From Rostratula benghalensis (Eukaryota; Chordata; Aves; Charadriiformes; Rostratulidae), in the NCBI GenBank assembly GCA_013399305.1, contig VXAI01000015.1, positions 1,621,965-1,685,964 on the forward strand: 64,000 bases of DNA. Direction: 5' to 3'. The translations under genes were made by a program, and so were the position numbers. Positions 11,201 to 21,267 of the stretch are shown in pieces (position 1 is the stretch's first letter; each line of letters starts with the position of its first letter). The notes below the pieces were generated by a model that worked only from the letters and a program-made list of their open reading frames with translations, was not told the origin of the DNA and ran no database searches.

Positions 11201-14200
11201 ACTTAATTTTCAAGAAAATTCAGAAAGGACATTTCCAATTACCTTAAGGTTGCTTGAACAATTTGCACACTAGTTGACATAATTCCCCAAGGCTAAGCTT
11301 TGAAACTTAGCTCCATGACTAACTTTGGGTTAGTTTTCTCTTTAAAAGGTGGTTTGTTTTTCTGTTAAATTTGTTGATTTATAAAAAAATAAAATTGCCC
11401 CTGAGTTTTCTTTCAGTTGGAGTATTTGTAGTTAAATACATTTCACTTTTGCTACCAAGCACTGATTCTGGCCATACTGCTTATCAGTTGCATGAAACGA
11501 GGATAACCTCTGTCTGTGTTAATCTTAATTCATTGATCCTATGACTAGGTCTCGCACAAATTAGTACTATTTTTAATATTGTACTTAAAAAGCAGTGGAC
11601 ACTTTTCTTGATTATGTGTATGCCAACACTATTTTGAGGGGGGAAGAATTACTGTTGTGCTGTACAACGCTGCTTGGGGTTTTAGAGTGGTATTATTTTA
11701 AAGTGGTAACAAAGCGTAATCTTAATCCTGTCTCATCCTGTGCCTTGGATAAGTCACTTAAACTGTCTGTTGTCTTTTCACCTACTACCTGAATGATGGG
11801 ATAAGGCCTTCCCTGGGCTATCGAAGTGCTGTGGTTCTTACCTGTTCCAAGCTGACATTGCCTTTGTGAAAAACACCCTGTCAGGCCTGAGTGGATCTCT
11901 TTGGCACAGCCTTCTCTTTTGTGCTTCCTGAACACAGAGGTGGCAGGTGGCTTGGGTCACCACTCTCTTTTATTGGAAGTGGTTCCCTTGTGATGGAGCT
12001 AGCAGGGTATCGAATACTTTAGTGAAAGTCTCTGAGTAAGTTTTGATTATTTTATTTTTTTCATTTGGGGGGAAAAAAAAAAGCACCAATTGTTTTTTCC
12101 TGTTGATTGAAAAAATGACCTGAAATTGTCCAGCCAATTGATATGAATAAGCAGTGACTCTGGTAAAAGTGTTTTCCAATTAGTTTTTAAAAGGAAAAAA
12201 CCTGACATCAATAGAGACCTTTTATGTCTACTGGACAACTTTTTTGGTGGTTTGTGTGAGGCGCTTACATGAGTGGCACCAATTTATATAATGAATATCA
12301 TATTTAAGGTCGAGAGCAGGCTGAACTGACAGGACACAGGCTGGCAAGCTTGGGATTAAAATTTGATCAGATTATCCACTCCTCGATGACTAGAGCAACT
12401 GAAACAACAGAAATTATAAGCAAACATCTCCCAGGTAAGTGACTTCCCTTAGTTTGTCATTGTCTTCTATCCTTAGAACTCCTGCCAGTACATTTCTAAG
12501 CTTGTCTTTAAAGTTGAGATGTTAGGTATCCAAATTCCAGCCCTGTGTGAATTTGTCTATGTTGATAGAGAAACTAACAACCCTAATTGTGCTTGTTTCC
12601 AGTTCAACTTTAAAAAAGAGGGATCTGTCCCTCTGAGTGACTACCTGCAGCTGTGCAGGAGAGCTCTGCTGGTTGCTCTTCACTTAGGCATTTTGTAAGG
12701 CAAAGACTGTCAGAGGTATCTGGCCTGGCTCAGTTTCTCAGTCTCAGAGGGGCAATGGAAGAGCATCCTAAACTCCAGTTCTCGTAGCGATGCTCGGTGG
12801 GGTTGTTAACAAGTGTCCTGCCCTGCCCTGCCCTGCCCTATGTGCAGGGGAACGGGTGGCACACTCACAAAGGCGTAGGGATTTTTTCATGTGGGTGCTT
12901 TGTTTATATGGGTTTTGGGCATGTTGTAGTGGTTTGGGGGTTTTTAATGTTTTTTTTTTTTTTTTTTTTTTAATTAGTTTTCTTCTTCCTGCTATTCAGA
13001 CATACTAGAATCTAAATGATTCCACTATACATAATTCTGTCTGGTATTTTAGCAGATATTCAGGAGTGACTAACTGAATGTCAGTTCTCTTCACCATTCT
13101 GTGGTTGTTTCATTAAAAGTGTGCTTTAAAAAAACTAACAAAACAAAAACTCCAAAACAAAGAACCACCCCACCTAACCCATCTTTCCTTCCTCAGAGTA
13201 AAAGATTAAAATACTAATATGAATATATTAAATATCAGAAGTGTAGCATTAACATTAATTAGCAGTAAGCCTTTACTGATTTAGGTAGTACAGCTTTAGA
13301 TAACATCTTTCTAAGTGCATTTCTTTGAAGTGTGGCAGACTGGGAAGACTCCACTTGCTGTGCTGGTCTGGCTCACTTGGAATAAACTTTGTGTCACTGA
13401 TTGGAGAGACTCATGCACCTTGATAGGAAGTGTGTAGACTAATATGGTCTGTGGGAAGAAGAGGAATAATTCCTTGAAGAAAAACCATGAAAAATTTATT
13501 GATTGTAGAGTTGTGGGCCTGTTCTCAATGGTAGGTGGTGTAACATCTCCTTTCTGAATGTCTATTTAATATTTCAGGAGTCAAAAAAATTAGTACTGAT
13601 CTGCTGAGAGAAGGAGCACCTATAGAACCAGACCCTCCAGTCTCTCACTGGAAACCAGAAGCTGTGGTAACTTTTTACTTAAAGTTTGGTGGTTGGTGTT
13701 TTTTTTCTGTATTTCTTTTGGATTTCTTAATACTTTGTATTGACACTGCAGTGATAACTTGCAGTGTCTGAGCTTATGCTTTTCATCCTAGACTTTAGAT
13801 AATTGCATGTTTTTCTCCTCCCCAATACATGTCCAGAACAGTTAAAATATTGTACAATCCTGAAGTGTTGTTTCAGCCTCAAATGTGTGTCCTTGTAAAG
13901 AATTCTTTAGAAGACACAGCCCGTCTGCAGGTACAGAGGATGGCATGTGCTGCCCTGAGCTGTGTTTAATTCTGAACTCTGTGTCATTAGCAGTATTACG
14001 AAGATGGAGCGAGAATTGAGGCTGCTTTTCGAAACTTCATTCACAGAGCTGATGCAAAGCAGGAAGAAGACAGCTACGAGATCTTTGTCTGCCACGCCAA
14101 CGTCATCCGCTACATTGTGTGCAGGTACCTGGGCTGCCTGGCCATCTGGGAGCTTTGAAAGGTCGTGGTTGCACTGACATAGTGTTGGTGTGTGGCAGTG

Positions 14201-15982
14201 CTGAGCGAGGAGATGGGTTGTTTTGCCTTGCTTGAAGTTGTTGGGAGTCAGTGCCTGCAAACATGAGCAGCTGCTTCTGCAACTGCATGGCAGGATTAAT
14301 TTGCAGATAAGGGACATACTTGAAAATTGGAACACTTCCATTCTAATTCTAAAGTGGAAATGGCTAAATCAATGTGGCTCAAAACCTTTTTGTAGATCTG
14401 AAAGTCTCTGTACTTGATCTGATTTAGTTTTGTGAATTCTTCATTAATGAGAATTTTTGTATTATGTCCAAGTTGCATCAGTGTGTTTTTGCAGTAACAC
14501 ACTGTATTGGATTAGAGGGGAGAGTGGATCTTCCCGCTAACATCAAGGTGGCTCATGAAGGAGAAAACAGTTCTGGGCCTTTGCCTGTCTCGGTATCCAC
14601 TCAGCTGATGGGTCTGTTTTATTCCTCTTTCCTACCAACAAAGCACAGTCTGTAAGGTAATTTGAATTGAGCAGGACCTATGTGATTAAAGTTTAATCTG
14701 ATCAATACCTACAACCATTTCAGTTAGCTTTATTTAGCTGAGCTAGTTAAATGCTAGCCTGTCTGCTCTGTGGGCTGCTTTAGAGCTTTTAAAAATTGCT
14801 ATACTTAAAATTATTGATCAGGTAAACAGAGTATTCTTTCCTGTGCCAGTAGAGATCAGCTTGCTGCTACCTAGGCTTTTTCTGAAATTCCCTCTTCTTT
14901 ATAACCTCTCTGTGCCTCCCTGCCAGGCTAACTGGTAACACAATCCATGTAGCCTTCCCTTTGAATCCAGCCTGACTGCAGTTGTTACTTAATTTCTTAG
15001 CCTGTCTAAAAGGCTGTCACCGAGCCAAAAGCAGGCCATTCCTTAGTATGTGATGTAAAAGGTGTTTGAGGCTACTTTGTATGTTCTCCAGCTGTTTACT
15101 ACAATTGTTGGACCTCTTGAGTATATTGTTAGGAATTTTAGAATAGCTGGAGAGGAGGTTTGATTCTACAAAAAGCATAAGGGCAAGCACTTCTTGCCCC
15201 TTCTGGGAATCAGTGCAGCTGCTGGCGAGTAAGTCTGGTGAATTTCTTCCATAGGCACACACAGGCAAGTAGAACAAATCCTGTCCCACTACCTCCTCTG
15301 TGCTGCCCCTCTGGATAAGGCTAAACCAGTGTGTGACAGTGTGCTCTTTGCCACCTACACCTCTGCTCGGCAGAGGAGGCCGTTGGGGTGTGAGCCATCT
15401 GCTCCTCTGTCCTGAGCTGCGCCGGCTTCTGTGGTGCTGCGGTTGGCTGCCTACGGGCCTGTTTGTTAGGAGGTTGCTTGGAGCACTCCCAGCAGCCTGA
15501 CTACGTTAGAGCTGCTGCCTTCTGTCAGTTTGAGTTAATCCTATCTACAGAAGTCATACTCCTCTGCTGCACTCTGCTTGTGCAAGTGCATTGCTGGCAC
15601 CGGTCCAGTTATCAACACGGTGTTTTCGTATCAATTGCACAAGAAAAGTATTTTTTCCAGGGCTGACTGTTGGGAGCATTTGCAGGCAAGCTGCAGAATG
15701 AACAACAACTTTCTTCTTTTTTTCCTGATCTGGAGCAGAAGGTGATGCTGTGAGCAGCATGTTAATATTGCTGTTTATAAATGAATAATTTTTTCTTTCC
15801 TTTTTTTTTTTTTTTGTTTTTGTTTGTTAAGAGCATTGCAGTTCCCCCCAGAAGGCTGGCTGCGAATGTCTCTTAACAATGGCAGTATAACTCACTTGGT
15901 GATACGTCCGAATGGAAGGGTGGCACTTCGAACACTGGGTGACACAGGTTTCATGCCTCCGGATAAAATCACACGCACCTGA
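7920..15982 (+). CDS. PGAM5: PGAM5 mitochondrial Ser/Thr protein phosphatase, whole gene (6 coding exons)
   Basis: Six exons join at 7920-8191, 10803-10981, 12309-12434, 13578-13666, 13991-14124 and 15832-15982 (951 nt, 316 residues). The family has a phosphoglycerate-mutase fold but acts as a Ser/Thr (and His) phosphatase anchored in mitochondria. Reported partners and substrates include KEAP1, BCL-xL, ASK1 and DRP1. Visible motifs, in order: N-terminal membrane segment at about 7-26 with the Phe-Ser pair (21-22) that matches the PARL cleavage site; WDSNWD at 85-90 (multimerisation motif); NEETGEE at 104-110 (KEAP1-binding region); catalytic LIRHSQY with H132; SSMTRATE with R179; VCHANVIR with H257. 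The human protein has 289 residues and its catalytic histidines at 105 and 230, so the extra 27 residues all lie in exon 1. The start is chosen by homology and a GCCGCC Kozak context. All phases close; no damage is seen. Confidence 0.96.
8192..10802 (+). other. PGAM5: PGAM5 intron 1
   Basis: GT...AG intron of 2.6 kb. Its 5' end holds a tiny direct repeat, TTCTTGGCAA at 8251-8260 and 8261-8270. A poly-G run lies near 10709-10717. Nothing else is recognised. Confidence 0.8.
10803..10981 (+). CDS. PGAM5: PGAM5 exon 2: KEAP1-binding region and catalytic RHSQY
   Basis: Entered from a TCTGTTTAG acceptor and left at CTTG|GTATGT; phase 2 in, phase 1 out. It encodes NEETGEEEL and then [13 protein letters not shown], where the His is the phosphoenzyme residue of this superfamily, and ends in the conserved DRTLTPLG. 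Confidence 0.96.
12309..12434 (+). CDS. PGAM5: PGAM5 exon 3: SSMTRA substrate-site motif
   Basis: Acceptor TTTAAG|GT, donor CCAG|GTAAGT; phase 1 in, phase 1 out. Encodes residues 151-193, including [16 protein letters not shown], whose Arg (R179) belongs to the active site. Confidence 0.96.
12816..12840. repeat. CCCTG pentanucleotide tandem repeat
   Basis: About four to five copies of a CCTGC-phase pentamer in PGAM5 intron 3. Confidence 0.8.
12950..12971. repeat. Poly-T tract, 22 bases
   Basis: Uninterrupted T run in PGAM5 intron 3, about 110 bases after the pentamer repeat. Confidence 0.85.
13578..13666 (+). CDS. PGAM5: PGAM5 exon 4
   Basis: Acceptor ATTTCAG|GA, donor GCTGTG|GTAACT; phase 1 in, phase 0 out. 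Encodes residues 193-222, nearly identical to human ([20 protein letters not shown]). Confidence 0.96.
13991..14124 (+). CDS. PGAM5: PGAM5 exon 5: second catalytic histidine
   Basis: Acceptor GTCATTAG|CAG, donor TGCAG|GTACCT; phase 0 in, phase 2 out. Encodes [13 protein letters not shown] and [14 protein letters not shown]; the His is residue 257 (human 230). Reading through the donor adds a 10-residue tail and stops at 14156-14158. Confidence 0.96.
15832..15982 (+). CDS. PGAM5: PGAM5 exon 6: C-terminus
   Basis: The acceptor follows a strong T-rich tract (about 15790-15829). Encodes residues 267-316, [18 protein letters not shown] through PPDKITRT, and stops with TGA at 15980-15982. The very end differs from human TRS only by Ser to Thr. 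Confidence 0.96.
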
Positions 15983-17610
15983 ATGAGCAAAACTGATGAC
16001 TGTCCGGGAGCTGCCTCTTGTCTCCTTGCACCAGTACATTCAGCTACGGTACCACTAGATTTGTATCGGTTCTGTTGGGGTGTGATGCTGTCTTAAAAAT
16101 GTCCTTTAGCCCTTTGCCTCCTTCATACACATTCATATCTGCCTTTCAGCCCAGAAAAGAAGAAATCTTTGTAAGCCTGAAGCTGCCCAGTCCTCAAGTA
16201 TTCCCCAAAACTCAAAGCGGGGCTGTGGAATACAAAGAGGTTGAATGTCTGTGTGCTCAGCAGTTGCAAGAGCACGGACTTTTCCCCTGTGCCCCCCCCG
16301 GTGAATTTCTATAACCAAGGCTTGCTCCTGTGGGTGTTTTTCTTGTGCAGGGAAGCAATTGGTGTGGGAAGCGGAAGGAACAGCCGTGTATCACACTGCA
16401 GCTAAAAACTGAAGATGAACCAGCCTGTTTCAGCTCTTGCAGAAGAAATGACAAACGGGGTGTTCTGCTGTTCAAAGGACAAAGGGATAAGGCTTCAGTT
16501 TCTGTAAGCTGTTGAGGGTGTATGTTTATGTTGTGTCATTGTTCCTCTCTCCCCCCAAAAAGCTCATGTAAACTGTGCCTGGAGGGTGTAAGCATAAAGC
16601 AAAGAGGGTGAAAAAACACTTGCCTCAGAGCTGTGGTGCTAGAATTAATTAACTACTGCTTTTATTAAGTGTTCCTCCATCCTCAGGAAGTACTTTCAGC
16701 TATTCTGAACCAGGTTTTTCAGTCTCATAAAGCCTTTAACTAAAACCTGGTCTGTAGCAGGATGTAGGGATGCGTTTGTAGCAGTAAGATGGAAGGCTGG
16801 GAAAGCAGCCATCTTCTGCAGGTGCTTCCAGTTACTGGTGTGACATTTTTGAGCGCTTTCTCCTCATGATTTGTACTTGTCAATACCGCGATCTGGGGTA
16901 AAGAAATAACAGCGAGTCCAAGGTACTGATGCTTTGGGGCAGAGTTTCTGCAGTGTGGGAGCAAACTGCTGCTTAAGACCACTGTTGCCTGAATGGTGAA
17001 TAGATGTGTGTGGATGGCTCTCCTAGGCCCTGGGCGAGTACAGTCGTCAGCAGAGCGCTTGAAGTGGCTCCTTCGTACAGCTCTGACGCTGTTGGACTTA
17101 GGCTAGGAAAGGAAACGTGGGTGGCAGAGAGTTAGGGTCCATTTTTGAGGGGAGGGCTCAGAAGCATTTCACCTGAAGGTTGTGTGCCCAGGCTGGTGTG
17201 GTGACTTGGCTCAGCTAATACTGGGGTGTTGGAAAATGTCATTGTGTGCAGTTGGTGACAGGGCACGTATTAGAGGCCGGCAAACAGCGCAACGTTTGAG
17301 CTGTTTGACAGGCTCTTCCCACCAGGAATGTTGCTGGGCCTCTGAACTCACTCCCTCAGAGCTGCATGAAGTGTAATCATGGCACCCTGGAGATGGCCTT
17401 TAATGACTTGTTTGATGCAGGGCTGCTACATCAGGATGATTTCAAAGAACGTGGGGCCAGTAGGGATCAAAACAGGACTGTGGTGTAGTGCAAGTTGTGG
17501 GGGCAAGAGGAAACCATGGCGATGTTTCTCTCATTGATGCAATGAGAATAATTTATCAGTTTTTGTCTATTAACTTTTTAAAAGTTTTGAATAAAATGAC
17601 TGGTCTGTCT
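15983..17610 (+). other. PGAM5: PGAM5 3' UTR, inferred
   Basis: No coding potential continues after the TGA. The first good polyadenylation signal on this strand with a GT-rich downstream element is at 17590, which gives a 3' UTR of about 1.6 kb. The exact end is an inference. Confidence 0.5.
17590..17595 (+). terminator. PGAM5: Candidate PGAM5 polyadenylation signal AATAAA
   Basis: AATAAA, followed within 10-75 bases by TGTCTGTCTTTC and GTGTGTGTG stretches typical of the downstream element. Confidence 0.5.
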
Positions 17611-18345
17611 GTCTTTCTCATCTCTTCAGTTGAATAGCTGTAGCCCAGCGGCTGCTGTGTGTGTGCCTGAAGTGCTGGGCAGTGGCTTGTCTGGGTTTCT
17701 GCCAGCTGAGCAGCCTTTGCAGCCCACGTTGCCTGGGGCACCAGTTTATTTACCAACTTTATTTGTTTTAATTCCAAATATCTGAAATGTAGACTTGAGG
17801 CAGTAGCTGGCTCAGGGGAATTACCCTCCTCTCCAGAAACAAGCGCGTGCACTGTACAAGAGGGGACTGCTGTGCCCTAGTGCTGGCCCTGCAGGGAGTG
17901 TGGGAGCTACAGGCCACTTACCACCACCTGGGACAGGAGCACCAAAGCTGGTAAGGTGAAAATTCTGTGCAGTTTTATTTGTGTGTGTGTGTACACATAC
18001 CCTCTCACACACCTACCCTTCCAGTCCCCACCAGGTTCCAAGAGGCTACACACCACCTCTTTGTGCATTTACAGAAATTAATGACATTTTCAGTGGCACT
18101 TATATGGAGGTGGGGAGTATGAAATGTAAAATTAAGTTAGTACATCGTTTTTACAGTATTTGGACTTTCTGTTGTACAACATTTGGAGGCTCTTCAGAGT
18201 CTCAGTGGCCCAGTCCAGTGCCATTGTGCACCCAGGTACAAAAGGTGCAGGGCAGCAGTGTGTTAGCAAGGCCTGCACCAACCCGTGCTTTGCCATGGCG
18301 TGGTCATCATCATCCCAGCTACTGCTCATCGTGGCCCACAAACTG
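17611..18345. other. Gap between convergent PGAM5 and ANKLE2 3' ends
   Basis: No exon is recognised. It contains a GT repeat at about 17979-17991 and further AATAAA motifs on the minus strand (TTTATT at 17745-17750, 17758-17763 and 17974-17979). If used, these would extend ANKLE2 transcripts towards the PGAM5 3' end. Confidence 0.5.
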
Positions 18346-18373
18346 AACACAGTCTCACAGTTGTAGCTACTCA

Positions 18374-18379
18374 TTTATT
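18374..18379 (-). terminator. ANKLE2: Candidate ANKLE2 polyadenylation signal AATAAA
   Basis: TTTATT on the plus strand reads AATAAA for the gene. Just downstream on the gene strand is a G/T-rich stretch (GAGACTGTGTTCAGTTTGTG) that fits a cleavage element. Confidence 0.45.
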
Positions 18380-18721
18380 TTTTTTAATAGAAAGTGGGTA
18401 ACTCTCTACGTTTAACATGACACGTGGCTAATTAAAAAAAAACCAAAACCCACAACTAGTCTTCTGCACCTTTAAAAATGAACTTTTGGCCAAGAAAACC
18501 TAATTCAAGCAATATCAATCTGATTTAAAGTGTTTCCACAGGCTCAGTATGGAAGAGCTCTCTTCATCAAATTGCTACATAAATTGCTGTTTTCTTTTAA
18601 TAGCTGCAGTAAATACCTTGTTAGAAAAACGACCTCTTAAGCTGCAGTACAACTGGACTAATGTTAAAAAAATATTTTCTTGACTGAACAAAAACAAAGT
18701 CAGAGAGTAGGAGGTGGAGGG

Positions 18722-18735
18722 ATGTGTGTGTGTGT
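18722..18735. repeat. (TG)n microsatellite, short
   Basis: About seven uninterrupted TG units inside the inferred ANKLE2 3' UTR. Confidence 0.8.
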
Positions 18736-21029
18736 TTACATGTACCTATCAGTAATATACACTTAAATATTAAAAAAAAAAAAGCGAAGCACAACGAAGG
18801 TAAAAAGGACAAAAAGCATTAGTTTTAGTCTCTGGCTCTAGAACAGACTTTTATGGAAGGGCCAGGCTGGAGAACAGCAACTGCCCACAGGAATTGGGCT
18901 TTCTCATGGCATTGGGCAATTACTCATCATCTGAATAATTTCTCCAGAATGACAATGACATAATTTACATCTAATTATTTAAAAATACCTCAAAACTAAA
19001 CAAGTTGTCTGCCCCCCTCCAACCCCTTTAAAGTAAAACTGTAGGAATTCTGGACCCCAAAAAATTGTTAGAGACCACAGCAACTGCTGCATCAAAACCC
19101 CCAGACCAATAAAACCTTATGAGAAAGGCAGTTCCTATACTTGGTCACAGCAGGTTGTGTTTGTTTTATAAAATGTCTCTTAAAGAGTGACCCCCCCACG
19201 CCCCCAGCTGCTTGTCTGGAATAGCACTGAGTGACAGGCATTTGTCTAAAGTGGCTCTTGCTCGTGTCCAGCTCATTGGAAGCAGGAAAAAGCTAAATAA
19301 GCCTTTTTTTTAAAGAGTAATTTCTAAAAGAGGAATGCCCTCCTACAGTGGAGAGCTATTGCACCAAGTAATTCAACTTAGAAAAAGAGAGAAACGTTAA
19401 AATACGTTCTGTTCAGAAAAGCCCAGAAGAAAAACTGTGTTTTATGTGCCCATAGGAAGTGGATGCCACTTTTTTTTTTTAACTTCTAAAGGAACAAGAA
19501 TTTAATTTAAAAAAAAAATATGTTACAAAAGGCACTATTAAGCTTGCAAAAGCATTAAGTGCAGGGTTGTTTTTTTAGATTTGTACCAAATCGTGAGCCT
19601 ACTGAAGGGTGTAACAGGCTGTGGCTCTGCAGTTGCTACAGCCATCAGACCTACCGCGCTCCGGCGTCTCCACTCGGCCACCAGCCCCACGCTTGGCTCA
19701 CAGCCACGTGAGGAGGTCCCGTGCTGTCTCTCCGACTGTGTGGCACCAGTGACTCCAAACCCCTCCCTTGTCACCAGCACAGCCCTGGCAGATTGTAATT
19801 TTCTGATCAGCGTTAGGGTGTAACAACAAAGATTTTTCTTTTAACTGAAGAGCTGTCAACACCCGGAGCTCTGTTTGTGGGAGCCTTCCTTCAAGCACCA
19901 CCACAACCATTCAGCTTCACAGGGAAAGCGTCAATCTCCGTGTCGTATTGTCCAAACAAGTCAGTCTTACAGAAGGCTAAAGAATAAAATCATTGACTGC
20001 TGTAACAAAACCTCATTACCACATCAAGACTAGAGACATAGTAAAAGCTTGGCTTTCAGTAAAAATATTTTTAGTCCTTATTCCTCTAAGTGGGAGGGAA
20101 ATAAGGAGCCACATCATGGGTCACTGGCTACACCACACTGGTATATTACAAACTAGACCATTAGGGTATCTTGCTGGTAAATTCACTGAAATTATTGCTG
20201 ATGTGCTTTTGTGTTCTAACTGTTAACATCTGCTCACAGTAAACACTTCTGTGGGGAAAAACCAGCTCATTTTTATAGTATTTCTTTTAATCTTCAAACT
20301 AACATTTAAAGGAATGCCAGCAGTGTCTATAGTGCCCCTTTACTAAAACACAGTGTATCACGGTGTTTTTAACAGCCTCAAAACAAGCAAAGACTCAAGG
20401 TTTTGGTGTAAGTACGTGCATACACCCACAGGGAGAGACAAGGGGTGTGTGTGTGTCTGTTCAACCCTCTAGCACAAACCACTGGCTGGAAACACCTCGT
20501 TTCCACAGGGGGGGTCCCCCGTTCAAACTCAGCGGGGAAAGCTGTTACTCCCCTGTCAGGCCCCTCACTCTGAGCCCCCCTGCAAGTGGGAGAACATTTC
20601 ACCTCTTGCCATCACCTTCCCCTCCTGGGATTTCTGTTCGCTGCCGCTGCGCTTCCTCCAGCCTCCCCAAGCAAAAGCAACACAGCTGAGGGCTAACAGC
20701 TTCATTACAACAGTGACAATCGGCGATGGTAAAACACCACCACCCCTAAGTAAAGGTTCAGCTCACTGCTTTACTGGCAACAAGGGTTAATTGTAGCTAC
20801 TGGACAACTGCACTGACTCTCACTAACTTCTTGCATGTCACCAGCAATCTATCTTGTATATGGCATAAAGACATATATTCAATTTCTTTTTAACATACAG
20901 TTGTCCTCAAATGAGGAAAAATAAATAGCCAAGTACAAACCCTCATGTCACTTGAGTAACATTGTAGTTTTTTTTCCTCTGCTCTAACAATGAAAATATA
21001 ATTGAAGTCCCAGGAAGATGAATCATATT

Positions 21030-21267
21030 TTAGTGTGCAGGAGGCTCTGAGAAGTACCGCAGTTTTCGCAGCGCGTGGTTGACAGCAGCTGGGCTGTAGC
21101 GCCCAGGACTCCCTGGCTCCGGAGAGAATGAGGCCGTGGTGCTGTATTTTCCTGGACTTCCTGTTACGGGGCTGTTTCTTCCTGAGTTGGAAAAGCCCGA
21201 AGCATTTGGAAGGCCAGCACCGATGGTCTGGGACTTGACTCTTGCCTTCAGTGCTGGGCTTGGCCAA
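21030..21267 (-). CDS. ANKLE2: ANKLE2 exon 13: C-terminal Ser-Pro tail and stop
   Basis: Acceptor TTTCAG|T, phase 2 in. Encodes a Ser/Pro/Gly-rich tail with NSGRNSP, GSPGKYS and GSPGRYSP units, ending in [13 protein letters not shown] before TAA at 21032-21030. The last residues differ from the human end. Confidence 0.93.

Larger units (their letters stand above)
18350..21029 (-). other. ANKLE2: ANKLE2 3' UTR, inferred
   Basis: The region continues from the ANKLE2 stop codon. It is rich in U-runs on the gene strand and holds no coding frame that I trust. It includes a (TG)n repeat at about 18722-18735. Its length rests on the chosen polyadenylation signal, so shorter forms are possible. Confidence 0.45.
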
